The notes: a model not told the origin generated them from the sequence alone. A stretch of 64,000 nt of DNA from Hymenobacter lapidiphilus (GCF_013377885.1 NZ_JABKAU010000010.1:1-64000), one strand, 5' to 3'. Positions 1 through 7,733 are shown, numbered from the stretch's first letter. Numbers and translations are program-made.

Positions 1-1
1 T

Positions 2-190
2 CAATGCCGACGGGCGCAAGCGCAGCGCAACCACTTGGCTTGTTGCTATTTGGCCTGGGTATCCTTGCGACAGTTTGCCCAACAGACGGCCCAGACGATT
101 TACCAGGCTCACCGACAGCAGTGGGCTCCATATCTGCGTCAACTATTGGCTAAGCCGCTCATTCCAGCCCTACTGCCTACGAGTGCGTAA
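2..190 (+). CDS. Transposase, C-terminal end only (cut by window edge)
   Basis: An open frame runs from the window edge to a TAA at 188-190. The 62 visible residues contain RNHLACCYLAWVSLRQFA followed by QTIYQAHRQQWAPYLRQLL, which resembles the C-terminal end of DDE transposases common in Hymenobacter and relatives (IS4/IS701-like; exact family not resolved). Only the tail is visible, so whether the element is intact cannot be judged. The gene ends 76 bp before the next start and its element boundary probably lies between 190 and about 230. No terminal inverted repeat could be recognised without the left end. Confidence 0.55.
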   Translation, partial: QCRRAQAQRNHLACCYLAWVSLRQFAQQTAQTIYQAHRQQWAPYLRQLLAKPLIPALLPTSA

Positions 191-232
191 GTCCTAAACT
201 ATTTTAGATTATCGTACGGGGAGGGGTGAACG

Positions 233-240
233 TACCTTTG
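233..240 (+). promoter_or_regulatory. Bacteroidota -7 box upstream of the YeiH-type transporter gene
   Basis: TACCTTTG matches the TAnnTTTG -7 consensus of Bacteroidota sigma-70 promoters and lies 26 bp before the start codon. No convincing -33 TTG is seen. Its place between the transposase tail and the transporter gene makes it the likely transporter promoter. Confidence 0.45.
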
Positions 241-266
241 AAGGCGTTTATTAGCCCACCCTACTT

Positions 267-1259
267 ATGCCCCGAGCCCTGCTTACTACCCCCGAAACGG
301 CAGTTCCTGCATTAGGCTCAGGTGGCCCCGGAAGCCATACTGGCTTGTTGGCTAAAGTGGTGTTCGGGTTGCTGCTGGCCTTTTGTCTCACGCCCTGGGC
401 TTCGCCGCCGCTGGCGTTGGCGCTGGGTTTAGTGCTGGCTCAAACGCTGGGCAACCCCTTTCCGGCCTTCACCAAAAAGCACACGTCCAACCTGCTGCAG
501 TTCTCGGTTATCGGGCTGGGCTTCGGCCTCAATGCCCACGCCGCAGTGCAGGCCGGCCGCGAGGGAGTCCTGTTTACCGTTGTTTCTATTCTCGGAACGT
601 TGGTATTGGGCTACGTGGCGGGCCGGTGGCTGAAGCTGGACCGCGTAGTCACGCACCTGATTTCGTGCGGAACCGCCATTTGCGGAGGCTCGGCCATTGC
701 GGCGGTAGGGCCAGTAGTGGGGGCGAAGGATGAGGAGATGTCGGTGGCGTTGGGCACGGTGTTCGTGCTTAATGCGGTGGCGCTGTTCGCCTTTCCGCCC
801 ATCGGTCACGCGCTGGCCATGTCGCAGCAGCAGTTCGGTCTGTGGTGTGCCATTGCCATCCACGATACCTCGTCGGTGGTGGGCGCGACGGCGGCTTATG
901 GCTCCGAGGCGCTGGGCGTGGCCACTACCGTGAAGCTGGCGCGGGCCCTCTGGATTATCCCGGTGGCGCTGGGCACAGCTTACTTTTTCAAGCAGAAAGA
1001 TGTGAAGGTGAAGCTGCCCTGGTTTATTCTGGGCTTCATCGGGGCCATGCTGCTGAACACCTACGTGCCTGCCACCCACGTTGTAGGGTCCTGGCTGGTG
1101 AAACTGGCACGTCTGGGCCTGGTGGTAACGCTGTTTTTTATCGGTGCGGGTCTGTCGTTGAAAACCATCAAGGCCGTGGGGCCGCGGCCGTTCGGGCTCG
1201 GGGTGCTGCTGTGGGTAGTCATTTCGGCGGCATCGTTATACGTTATTGTGAAGCTGTAG
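267..1259 (+). CDS. YeiH/UPF0324 family putative sulfate exporter
   Basis: Predicted inner membrane protein of 330 residues with about ten hydrophobic segments. The signature GTAICGGSAIAAVGPVVGAK (residues 136-155) and the later AIAIHDTSSVVGA and FIGAGLSLK motifs are typical of the YeiH (UPF0324) family. Members are called putative sulfate exporters, often controlled by LysR regulators and linked to sulfur or taurine metabolism, but transport is rarely shown experimentally. No sulfur gene or LysR regulator is adjacent here, so substrate is unassigned. The length is normal for the family. A -7 box lies just upstream and two hairpins follow the gene. Confidence 0.85.
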   Translation: MPRALLTTPETAVPALGSGGPGSHTGLLAKVVFGLLLAFCLTPWASPPLALALGLVLAQTLGNPFPAFTKKHTSNLLQFSVIGLGFGLNAHAAVQAGREGVLFTVVSILGTLVLGYVAGRWLKLDRVVTHLISCGTAICGGSAIAAVGPVVGAKDEEMSVALGTVFVLNAVALFAFPPIGHALAMSQQQFGLWCAIAIHDTSSVVGATAAYGSEALGVATTVKLARALWIIPVALGTAYFFKQKDVKVKLPWFILGFIGAMLLNTYVPATHVVGSWLVKLARLGLVVTLFFIGAGLSLKTIKAVGPRPFGLGVLLWVVISAASLYVIVKL

Positions 1260-1282
1260 GCACAAGTGTTGCCATTGCGAAG

Positions 1283-1380
1283 AACGAGGTAGGGGCGGGG
1301 CTTGTCCCCGCCCGCCGTTGAACGACGCGGATACAAACTGTGCAACGGCGGGCGGGGACAAGCCCCGCCCATACCTCGTT
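1283..1380. repeat. GC-rich inverted repeat with 38-nt arms
   Basis: Arms at 1283-1320 and 1343-1380 are complementary with one mismatch around a 22-nt loop. Each arm also contains its own palindrome (GGGCGGGG / CCCCGCCC), so the element could fold as a cruciform. It follows the YeiH gene and does not share the GTCATGCTGAG core of the other hairpins in the window. Confidence 0.85.
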
Positions 1381-1419
1381 TCAGCAAACCATTTCGCAAA
1401 TGGAGTCAATTGTCGAACT

Positions 1420-1457
1420 GAAAGCCGTTGCTGCCCATGCTGGCAGCAACGGCTTTC
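1420..1457. terminator. Hairpin terminator candidate
   Basis: Arms 1420-1435 and 1442-1457 are perfectly complementary (16 bp) around a 6-nt loop and are followed by a short T-run (ATCGTTTTGGG). It probably ends the transporter transcript; the weak T-tract keeps confidence moderate. Confidence 0.55.
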
Positions 1458-1489
1458 ATCGTTTTGGGTAGGAGGCGGCCCGGACTGCG

Positions 1490-1497
1490 TATCTTCG
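1490..1497 (+). promoter_or_regulatory. -7 box for the 81-residue conserved protein
   Basis: TATCTTCG fits TAnnTTnG and sits 28 bp before the ATG at 1526. A TTTG at 1463-1466 lies 23 bp upstream, slightly far for a -33 element. Confidence 0.4.
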
Positions 1498-1525
1498 CCC
1501 CGTTCTGCTTCGTTGCCCGTTACTT

Positions 1526-1771
1526 ATGCGCCAGCTCGCCATCATCCCCAATCCGCACGCCAAAATCACGCTCTTCAGCTGGAATGGCAAGTACCTCATC
1601 AAGCTCGAAAAGGGCTCGTTTGAGCAGACGTATAAGGTGAGCGAGCTGGACCTGACCGGCGAAGAGGACATCCACCGCCTGCTCGACAATGAGTTCGTGC
1701 AGGCCGCCGTGGCCCGCTTTGCCGCTATGCAAACCGACCTGCAGGCCGCCTTCGACCGCCACGATATTTAA
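1526..1771 (+). CDS. Conserved hypothetical protein, 81 aa
   Basis: A small soluble protein starting MRQLAIIPNPHAKITLFSWN with an acidic, helix-prone C-terminal half. It has no signal peptide, membrane segment or motif I can assign. It is probably real: a -7 box precedes it, its codon use and third-position GC match the neighbours, and its beta-rich N-terminus (KITLFSWNGKYLIKLE) looks like folded protein. Function unknown. Confidence 0.6.
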   Translation: MRQLAIIPNPHAKITLFSWNGKYLIKLEKGSFEQTYKVSELDLTGEEDIHRLLDNEFVQAAVARFAAMQTDLQAAFDRHDI

Positions 1772-1790
1772 GGAAGGTCAAAGAAATAGG

Positions 1791-1816
1791 CGTCATGCTG
1801 AGCGCAGGCGAAGCAT
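1791..1816 (+). repeat. Solo half of a dispersed hairpin element
   Basis: CGTCATGCTGAGCGCAG followed by GCGAAGCAT matches one arm of the elements at 5000-5152 and 30416-30513, but no complementary arm lies nearby. It looks like a decayed or single-arm copy. Confidence 0.65.
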
Positions 1817-1830
1817 AACACCCGTTTTGA

Positions 1831-1863
1831 GCCCACTCGCAGCCCACTCGCAGCCCACTCGCA
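1831..1863. repeat. 11-bp unit repeated three times in tandem
   Basis: The unit GCCCACTCGCA occurs at 1831-1841, 1842-1852 and 1853-1863 without mismatch, followed by a diverged partial copy. It lies 27-60 bp before the start of the next gene, so copy number changes would alter that leader. Confidence 0.9.
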
Positions 1864-1889
1864 ACCTACCCGCATTCCCTGTACCTGAA

Positions 1890-2600
1890 ATGAAACATCT
1901 CCTGCTACTCCCGGCACTGCTGCTGACCGCTACCTTAGCCCAGGCCCAGCTGTATGAGGCCCGCACAAGTAGCGTCAACTTCGAGAAGCGCACGCGCGAC
2001 GCCGTGAAAGTGGAGGTGGAGGCCTCGGCCGACTGGACCCGCGACTTTTGGCAGCGTTGGCTCAAGGATACCTACAACATCAAGCTGAAGGGCGACGGCG
2101 TGTTTGGCGTGGGCAAGCGCGACAACCTCACGGCCAAGCAGGTGCCCATGTCGAGCGTCAGCGGCCAACTCATCGACCTGTACTCGACCATACTGGCCCC
2201 GGCCGATACGGTTACCGAGCTATCGGTGTGGGCTGCCACGGGTCCCGACACGTTTCTGGCCGCTTCGAGCAGCGAGTTCGTGGCGCTGCGCTCCATTGTG
2301 CAAAGCTTCGGCACGGCCGCCCGCCAGCGTGCCTACCGCGAGCGGGTGGAAACGGCCGAGAAGGAACTGGCCGCCACGACCAAGGACAAAGAGAAGCTGG
2401 AAAAGAACCGCGCCAACATGGCCAGCAACACCAAGTCCAACCTCGAAAAAATCGAGCAGCTCAAGCAGCAAAACCTCGACAACCAGCGTAAATCGGCCGA
2501 GGACTCGGTGAAGCTGCTCGATAACGCCCGGCTGCTGGAGCTACGTCAGGCCCAGCTGGAACGCAGCCGGACCCGATTGCTCAACCTAGACCGTCCGTAA
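1890..2600 (+). CDS. Exported hypothetical protein with coiled-coil C-terminus
   Basis: 236 residues if begun at the ATG at 1890, chosen because it opens with a signal peptide (MKHLLLLPALLLTATLAQAQ, cleavage likely after AQA). Residues about 20-140 form a mixed domain without a recognised family; from about 150 the sequence is a long charged coiled coil rich in E, K, Q and L (for example EKELAATTKDKEKLEKN). Probably periplasmic. It is followed 23 bp later by a co-directional membrane protein, suggesting an operon. No function can be assigned. Confidence 0.7.
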   Translation: MKHLLLLPALLLTATLAQAQLYEARTSSVNFEKRTRDAVKVEVEASADWTRDFWQRWLKDTYNIKLKGDGVFGVGKRDNLTAKQVPMSSVSGQLIDLYSTILAPADTVTELSVWAATGPDTFLAASSSEFVALRSIVQSFGTAARQRAYRERVETAEKELAATTKDKEKLEKNRANMASNTKSNLEKIEQLKQQNLDNQRKSAEDSVKLLDNARLLELRQAQLERSRTRLLNLDRP

Positions 2601-2623
2601 CGCCGTTTTCGCCGCGCTTCCCT

Positions 2624-3793
2624 ATGGAGAAAGACCTCTCGCCCCTCGATACGCTTCGTCAGCTCAAAGAATGGCTCGACGCCGGCACCATCACGCCCGA
2701 CGAGTTTCAGACGTTGAAGCAGAAACTGGTATTTGCGCCGGCCACTCCGGCCGTGGCACCCGAAGCCGCCGCGCCGGAGTTCCGCAGCCCCGAACTGCCG
2801 GAGCCAGGGCCCACCGGGCCGGAAGTTTCCGGTGCCATTGTGCCCGGCATGATGCCCGAGCTGCCGCCCACCGAGCCGGAGCTTTCTGCTGCCATTGTGC
2901 CCGACGTGCCGCCCGCTCCGCCGGTCAGGCCCGAGCCGACCACCGTGGCTCCGGTAGAAATGATGCCCATGCTCCCGCCGGTTACCCACTCCCCGGCAAC
3001 TGGGCCCTACGGCGTCGCCGAGCAGGAGTACGTGGAGGAGGACGCCTACACCGCCCCGCGCAAAAGCCCCCTGATGACGATTGTGGTAGTAGCCTCCATT
3101 CTGGCCCTGCTGGCCCTTGTGGCGTATCTGCTCACCGACGGCCGCGACTCGGAGCGCCTCACCAGCACCTCCCGCACCACGGCCGATTCGGTGGCGGTGG
3201 CTCCGGAAGTAGGGCCCCAGACCGAGCAGATTGAGTTGCCGCCCATTGCTGCCCCCGAAACTATTCGCGTGGCCCCTGTGGTTGCGCCTATTGTGGCCCC
3301 CGCGCCCGCCGACACGGCGGTTGGCGAAGTGTCGGCTCCGCCCGCTGTAACCCCAGCGCCGGCCGCTGCCGATGCCTCGGTTGGGCTGTCGGCCAGTGCT
3401 GCCAAGGCCCGCGTAGAAACGATTATGCAGCGCTATTACACCGATTTGCAGGCCCCACCGTTCACGGCCACGGCCTATTTCGCCCCCCAGATTGAGCGGT
3501 TTTATCTGATGCAGAATACCACTCCAGCCGCCATCAGTGCCGAGCTGGCCAGAACTCACTTCCCCGAATTTCTGGAAGCCCAGACCAGTATCCGGCCCGG
3601 CACGCTCCAGGTGGGTACCCCGGTGGCCGATGGCTCGCGGGTGGTCACGTTTGTAGAGAATAGCACGGCCTTGCGTCAGTCGTTGCAGAAGCGCCAGCAA
3701 ACTGCCGCCCAGATGCGGGTGCGCTTCGACAAGGACTTTAAAATTGTGTACCTGCGGCAGGAAAAGCTACTGGAAAACAACTTCGAAGAGTAA
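2624..3793 (+). CDS. Single-pass membrane protein with N-terminal SHOCT-like motif
   Basis: 389 residues. The first 36 residues (PLDTLRQLKEWLDAGTITPD, then EFQTLKQKLV) resemble the SHOCT oligomerisation motif, here at the N-terminus and not the usual C-terminus. A long Pro/Glu/Ala-rich linker follows (about 40-140), then one transmembrane helix near 147-169, another low-complexity Pro/Ala stretch, and a globular C-terminal domain (about 265-389) with an NTF2-like pattern of helices and strands. The topology suggests a cytoplasmic N-terminus and periplasmic C-terminus. It lies between two exported proteins on the same strand. Role unknown. Confidence 0.7.
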   Translation: MEKDLSPLDTLRQLKEWLDAGTITPDEFQTLKQKLVFAPATPAVAPEAAAPEFRSPELPEPGPTGPEVSGAIVPGMMPELPPTEPELSAAIVPDVPPAPPVRPEPTTVAPVEMMPMLPPVTHSPATGPYGVAEQEYVEEDAYTAPRKSPLMTIVVVASILALLALVAYLLTDGRDSERLTSTSRTTADSVAVAPEVGPQTEQIELPPIAAPETIRVAPVVAPIVAPAPADTAVGEVSAPPAVTPAPAAADASVGLSASAAKARVETIMQRYYTDLQAPPFTATAYFAPQIERFYLMQNTTPAAISAELARTHFPEFLEAQTSIRPGTLQVGTPVADGSRVVTFVENSTALRQSLQKRQQTAAQMRVRFDKDFKIVYLRQEKLLENNFEE

Positions 3794-3847
3794 GCCTTCC
3801 GGCTGGCCGGCGCAACGCTGCCTGGCTGGCTCCCTCCCAATCCGTCT

Positions 3848-4891
3848 ATGCTTATCCGTCCCGTTTTGTTATCGGCCGTGGCCCTGCTGTGCCTCAGCTC
3901 CTGCCTGAAAGTTATCAAGCCGAGCAAAGATTTCGGCCAGTACGATAACCCCGTCGCGCCTGATTACGCCCAGCAGGCTAGCTGGGCCGCCCTGCCCACC
4001 CGCCGCGACTCGGCCGACGCGGTGCCGCGCAACACAAACTTCAAAGACCAGCAGGCAACTGCCGCGGCCGACGTGTTTTACGTGCACCCCACCACCTACT
4101 ACTGGCGCAAGCAGTGGAACGCCAGCCTCAGCAACGACCGGGTCAACCAGTTCACCGACGACGACGTGATTCGCAACCAGGCTTCGGCTTTCAATGCGGC
4201 GGCCCGGGTATACGCGCCCCGCTACCGCCAAGCCACGCTGTACAGTTTCTTCGTCGACGACCAGAGCACCAACGGCAAACAGGCGCTGGACTTAGCGTAT
4301 TCCGACGTGAAGGCGTCTTTCCAGCACTACCTGGCCAACTACAATCAGGGCCGCCCCATCATCATTGCCGGCCACAGCCAGGGCACCGTGCACGCCACCC
4401 GGTTGCTACACGAGTTTTTTGATAACGACGCCAAGTTGCGCCAGCGGCTGGTAGCAGCCTACCTCATCGGCTTCAAAGTAAAACCCGACGAGTTCCAGGT
4501 TCTCAAGCCTTGCACCGACTCGACCCAGACCGGCTGTTACGTGGCCTGGAACACCGTGGCCTGGGGCAACGCCTACCCACCCTTCGAAAACGGCGTGGCC
4601 GTGAACCCGCTCACCTGGACGCTCGACACGCTGGCCGCGCCTGCCCGCCTCAACCGCGGTGGCGTCGGGCAGGATTTCAACCGGCTCGACGTGGGCGTGG
4701 TCGATGCCAAGGTACACCACGGCCTGCTGTGGGTGCATCCGCCCAAACCCTCGGGCTACCCGCGCTTCCTAATACCCGGCCAACCCCAGCTCTGGCACTC
4801 CTTCCACATCGCCGATTATGGCCTGTTCTACGCCAACATCCGCCAGAACGCGGTTACGCGGGTGAGGGCCTGGCAGGCGAAGGCGAAGTGA
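3848..4891 (+). CDS. DUF3089 alpha/beta-hydrolase-like lipoprotein
   Basis: 347 residues. The N-terminus is a lipoprotein signal with lipobox LSSC (Cys about 19). The body has the DUF3089 features: DVFYVHPTTYY near residue 77 and the nucleophile elbow IIIAGHSQGTVHA near 174, with Ser as likely catalytic nucleophile. A late His (LWHSFHIADYG) could complete a triad. DUF3089 proteins are alpha/beta hydrolases of mostly unknown substrate. It is probably anchored in the outer or inner membrane. No tRNA or sugar gene is next to it to suggest a substrate. Confidence 0.8.
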   Translation: MLIRPVLLSAVALLCLSSCLKVIKPSKDFGQYDNPVAPDYAQQASWAALPTRRDSADAVPRNTNFKDQQATAAADVFYVHPTTYYWRKQWNASLSNDRVNQFTDDDVIRNQASAFNAAARVYAPRYRQATLYSFFVDDQSTNGKQALDLAYSDVKASFQHYLANYNQGRPIIIAGHSQGTVHATRLLHEFFDNDAKLRQRLVAAYLIGFKVKPDEFQVLKPCTDSTQTGCYVAWNTVAWGNAYPPFENGVAVNPLTWTLDTLAAPARLNRGGVGQDFNRLDVGVVDAKVHHGLLWVHPPKPSGYPRFLIPGQPQLWHSFHIADYGLFYANIRQNAVTRVRAWQAKAK

Positions 4892-4999
4892 ACACTCACT
4901 GCTGCTCTCGCAGTTCTTTGATAATTTCCTCCGTAAAAGGTGCCCATCGGTCGGCCGGAAATTCCTGCCGAAACTCGGCATATCCTTCCCAGAAACAAT

Positions 5000-5152
5000 G
5001 AAGCTGTTTAGAAAGTCAAAAGAACGTCATGCTGAGCGCAGCCGAAGCATCTCTACCGTTTCGTTACAGTCATTCAGCGAAGCGGTAGAGATGCTTCGGC
5101 TGCGCTCAGCATGACGTTCTAATTGATTCCGGGTACTTCCTAAACAGCTTCA
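5000..5152. repeat. Dispersed hairpin element, family A
   Basis: Core arms at 5021-5058 and 5082-5119 are complementary over 38 nt; outer sequences (GAAGCTGTTTAGAAAG at the left, CTTCCTAAACAGCTTC at the right) extend the symmetry. The copy at 45053-45226 has the same outer flanks and loop but a different middle of both arms. The right edge touches the stop codon of the small gene at 5150-5362. Confidence 0.9.
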
Positions 5153-5362
5153 ATCTTCTTGGAAGCCTTTGAAGTCGCCGGCGGAATACATGGCAAGGTT
5201 GTGAAGCCATTGGGTAATGGCATACGCAAAACGGAGCCGCCTTCGGTTACTTCGCCCGTACCGAAAATAGAATAGAAAGCCTTCCACGTAGCTATGTGCC
5301 TTTATATCCGACATAGCCCAGTATAGTAGCTCCCGGTATAATACTTTGCGCTCGTCTGTCAT
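5150..5362 (-). CDS. Small conserved hypothetical protein, 70 aa
   Basis: Begins MTDERKVLYRELLYWAMSDI at the ATG at 5362 and is rich in aromatic and basic residues. The pattern of an RELLYWAMSDI helix followed by ITQWLHNLAMY resembles a small uncharacterised bacterial family; I cannot name it. A TTG at 5386 could extend it by eight residues, but a -7 box overlaps that extension, favouring the ATG. Its stop codon lies in the outer edge of the hairpin element at 5000-5152. Confidence 0.5.
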   Translation of the reverse strand: MTDERKVLYRELLYWAMSDIKAHSYVEGFLFYFRYGRSNRRRLRFAYAITQWLHNLAMYSAGDFKGFQED

Positions 5363-5368
5363 ATCGGC

Positions 5369-5376
5369 CGAATATA
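5369..5376 (-). promoter_or_regulatory. -7 box almost abutting the 70-aa gene
   Basis: Read on the minus strand the site is TATATTCG, ending six bases before the ATG at 5362, so the transcript would have little or no leader. Confidence 0.35.
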
Positions 5377-5384
5377 GGAAACAC

Positions 5385-5424
5385 AAAAAGAGCCCCGCCG
5401 GCAGATTGCCAGCGGGGCCTTTTT
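5385..5424 (-). terminator. Terminator of the rplM-rpsI-rpsB-tsf operon
   Basis: A GGCCCCGC / GCGGGGC stem-loop flanked by an A-run on one side and T-run on the other, so it can work on both strands. It lies 55 bp past the tsf stop codon. Confidence 0.75.
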
Positions 5425-5439
5425 AAATCCTGAACGGGA

Positions 5440-5474
5440 AGCTAACGGCTAAAAGCTATCAGCTAACAGCTCCG
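5440..5474. repeat. Degenerate heptamer array 3' of tsf
   Basis: Five consecutive 7-bp units: AGCTAAC, GGCTAAA, AGCTATC, AGCTAAC, AGCTCCG. The array ends five bases from the tsf stop codon. Confidence 0.7.
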
Positions 5475-5478
5475 AGAA

Positions 5479-6318
5479 TTAGCCTACAATGGCTACGCGC
5501 TTGAAGTCGGAAACTGTCAGGCCTTTGCTGGTCTTGTCGAGCAGCTGAGCGATGGTCATTGAGTTGTCCTTCACGAATTCCTGGTTGAGCAGGGTGTTCT
5601 CCTTGTAGAACTTGTTGAGCTTGCCCTGGGCAATCTTCTCCAGCATAGCCTCGGGCTTGCCATCGGCACGCGCCTGCTCTTTGCCAATCTCAATTTCACG
5701 CTCGATGGTCGCGGCATCCACGCCGTCCTTATCAAGGGCAACGGGCTTCATGGCTACAATCTGCATGGCTACGTCGCGGCCCACGGTAGCAACGTCGGCA
5801 CCGCCTACGTTCTTCATGGCTACAAGCACACCCTTCTTGTTGTCGGAGTGGATGTAGGAAGCAACTTTCTCGGCCGTGATGTTCTCGTAAGCTGTTACGT
5901 CGAGCTTCTCGCCGATTTTGCCCATCAGGTCAATGATGTGCTCCTGCAGCGAGCGGCCGTCGTCCTGCTTAGCAGCCAGCAGTTCCTCTTTCGAGGCGGC
6001 ATTGCTCTTCACGGCCGTGTCCAGAATGCGCTGGGCCAGCTCCTTGAAATCAGGAACCTTCGAAACCGGCTCGGTTTCGCAAGCCAGCGACACCAGCTTG
6101 CCGTTGGTGCCATCCTCGCTTACAGCGGCCAGTACCACGCCTTCCGACGTTTCGTTCTCGGCGCGCTTGTCGGCAATTTTCTGGCCCTGCTTGCGGAGCA
6201 GGTCACGGGCGGCTTCGAAGTCGCCTTCAGCCTCTACGAGGGCTTTCTTGCAATCCATCATGCCGGCACCGGTCATGGTGCGGAGCTTATTTACGTCAGC
6301 GGCGGTAATTGTGGCCAT
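5479..6318 (-). CDS. tsf: Translation elongation factor Ts
   Basis: 279 residues, the normal length. EF-Ts recycles EF-Tu by exchanging GDP for GTP. The N-terminal UBA-like region and signature TGAGMMDCKKALVEAEGDFE are intact, followed by the core dimerisation domain (ALDKDGVDAATIEREIEIGK) and a C-terminal FYKENTLLNQEFVKDNSMTI segment. It lies downstream of rpsB in the usual rplM-rpsI-rpsB-tsf order, separated from rpsB by a 201-bp repeat-rich gap. The start at 6318 (MATITAADVNKLR) is standard. Confidence 0.98.
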   Translation of the reverse strand: MATITAADVNKLRTMTGAGMMDCKKALVEAEGDFEAARDLLRKQGQKIADKRAENETSEGVVLAAVSEDGTNGKLVSLACETEPVSKVPDFKELAQRILDTAVKSNAASKEELLAAKQDDGRSLQEHIIDLMGKIGEKLDVTAYENITAEKVASYIHSDNKKGVLVAMKNVGGADVATVGRDVAMQIVAMKPVALDKDGVDAATIEREIEIGKEQARADGKPEAMLEKIAQGKLNKFYKENTLLNQEFVKDNSMTIAQLLDKTSKGLTVSDFKRVAIVG

Positions 6319-6519
6319 TTGGTAGGAGTTAGGAGCTGAAAGCCAGAAGTCAGAATCTCAAAAGATAGAGCTGGTAGCTAAAAGCTAAATGTTGGAATTG
6401 AATGAAAGAGCAGATGCGAATAGATGCAAAAAAGTCAGGAGCTAAGAGCTAGAATTTGCCAGGCGGTTTCCCTCTGATTCTAGCTCCTGGCTCCTGACTT
6501 CTAGCTTCTACAAAAGCGA
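6319..6519. repeat. rpsB-tsf spacer filled with heptamer repeats and an inverted repeat
   Basis: Near 6325-6390 units such as TAGGAGT, TAGGAGC, TGAAAGC, CAGAAGT, CAGAATC follow a 7-bp period. At 6433-6456 and 6477-6501 two arms (GTCAGGAGCTAAGAGCTAGA and its near complement) make a hairpin, and the 3' side runs on in heptamers (TCTAGCT, CCTGGCT, CCTGACT, TCTAGCT). The array ends next to the rpsB stop codon. No gene is visible. Confidence 0.75.
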
Positions 6520-7287
6520 CTATTCGTCGGCGTCCTGCTTTTCCTTGATGCCTTCTTCTTCGGCTTGCTTCTTATCGGCGTCCTCTTTGTCGACTTTGCG
6601 CTCCGACAGACCATCTTCGATAGCCTTACCCATGATGCCCACGATGAGCTGGATAGACTTCGAAGCGTCGTCGTTGGCTGGAATCGGGAACTGCACCGAC
6701 TCGGGGTTCGAGTTCGTATCGCAGATAGCGAATACCGGGATACCCAACTTCTGGGCTTCCTTCACAGCAATGTGCTCGCGCTTCACGTCGATTACGAACA
6801 GGGCCGAGGGCAGGCGGCTCAGGTCGGCAATGCCACCGAGTACCCGGTCAAGCTTCTCCCGCTCGCGCGACAGCATCAGCCGCTCGCGCTTAGCGAGGGC
6901 CGCGTACGCCGTGTTTTCCTTTACCATCTTGTCGATGGTGCTCATCTTCTTCAGCGACTTGCGTACGGTGGCGAAGTTGGTGAGCAGGCCGCCTAACCAA
7001 CGGTCGGTAACGTAGGGCATGTGTAGGCGCTTGGCCTCCTCAGTCACAATTTCCTGCGCCTGCTTCTTGGTCGCCACGAACATGATCTTGCGGCCGCTCT
7101 TCGCGATGTTGCGAATTGCGCTGGTCGCGTGCTCAAGCGAAGCAAGCGTCTTGTTGAGGTCGATGATGTGGATGCCGTTCTTCTCCATGAAGATGTACGG
7201 AGCCATTTTGGGGTCCCACTTGCGGGTGAGGTGACCAAAATGCGAACCGGCGTCCAGCAATTCTTTATAGGTGGTAGTCTGGGCCAT
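6520..7287 (-). CDS. rpsB: 30S ribosomal protein S2
   Basis: 255 residues. uS2 binds the 30S subunit between head and body. Typical signatures are [20 protein letters not shown] near the N-terminus and [15 protein letters not shown], with [14 protein letters not shown] and [12 protein letters not shown] in the second half. The C-terminus carries an extra acidic, charged tail of about 25 residues ([17 protein letters not shown]), common in Bacteroidota. It sits between rpsI and tsf in one transcription unit. Confidence 0.98.
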   Translation of the reverse strand: MAQTTTYKELLDAGSHFGHLTRKWDPKMAPYIFMEKNGIHIIDLNKTLASLEHATSAIRNIAKSGRKIMFVATKKQAQEIVTEEAKRLHMPYVTDRWLGGLLTNFATVRKSLKKMSTIDKMVKENTAYAALAKRERLMLSREREKLDRVLGGIADLSRLPSALFVIDVKREHIAVKEAQKLGIPVFAICDTNSNPESVQFPIPANDDASKSIQLIVGIMGKAIEDGLSERKVDKEDADKKQAEEEGIKEKQDADE

Positions 7288-7307
7288 GATAGGGTTCCTC
7301 TGGAATA

Positions 7308-7694
7308 TTAGCGTTTCGAGAACTGGAACGAACGACGAGCTTTACGCTTGCCGAATTTCTTGCGTTCCACCATGCGCGGGTCGCGGGTCAGGAAGCCTTC
7401 CTTCTTCAGGGCAGGGCGAACCTCCGCGTTGTCGCCCACGAGGGCTTTCGAGATGGCCAGACGGATGGCTTCGGCCTGGGCCGAAATGCCACCACCACGA
7501 ACGTTCACCTTGATGTCATACTGGCCGACTTGCTCGACAGTAGCCAAAGGCTGGTTCACGATGTTTTCCAGGAGTTCATTGCCAAAATAGGCTTTCATTT
7601 CCCGGCCGTTGATAGTGATATTCCCTTGCCCGGCCTGCATGTAAATGCGGGCCACCGAGGTTTTTCTTCTACCAGAGGTATTGAGGATTTCCAT
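7308..7694 (-). CDS. rpsI: 30S ribosomal protein S9
   Basis: 128 residues. The [18 protein letters not shown] start and the basic C-terminal tail ([15 protein letters not shown]), which reaches toward the P-site tRNA, are characteristic of uS9, as is the central [19 protein letters not shown]. It lies 39 bp downstream of rplM and 20 bp upstream of rpsB. Confidence 0.98.
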   Translation of the reverse strand: MEILNTSGRRKTSVARIYMQAGQGNITINGREMKAYFGNELLENIVNQPLATVEQVGQYDIKVNVRGGGISAQAEAIRLAISKALVGDNAEVRPALKKEGFLTRDPRMVERKKFGKRKARRSFQFSKR

Positions 7695-7733
7695 TAAGTG
7701 GAGAATTAAAGAAAAAAGGAGCCGGGTTGCGGC

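Noticed and set aside
2546..3700. 384-codon open frame antisense to the SHOCT-like protein
   Set aside because: Gly/Arg/His-rich composition and no start signal; the sense frame has a coherent membrane helix and domains.
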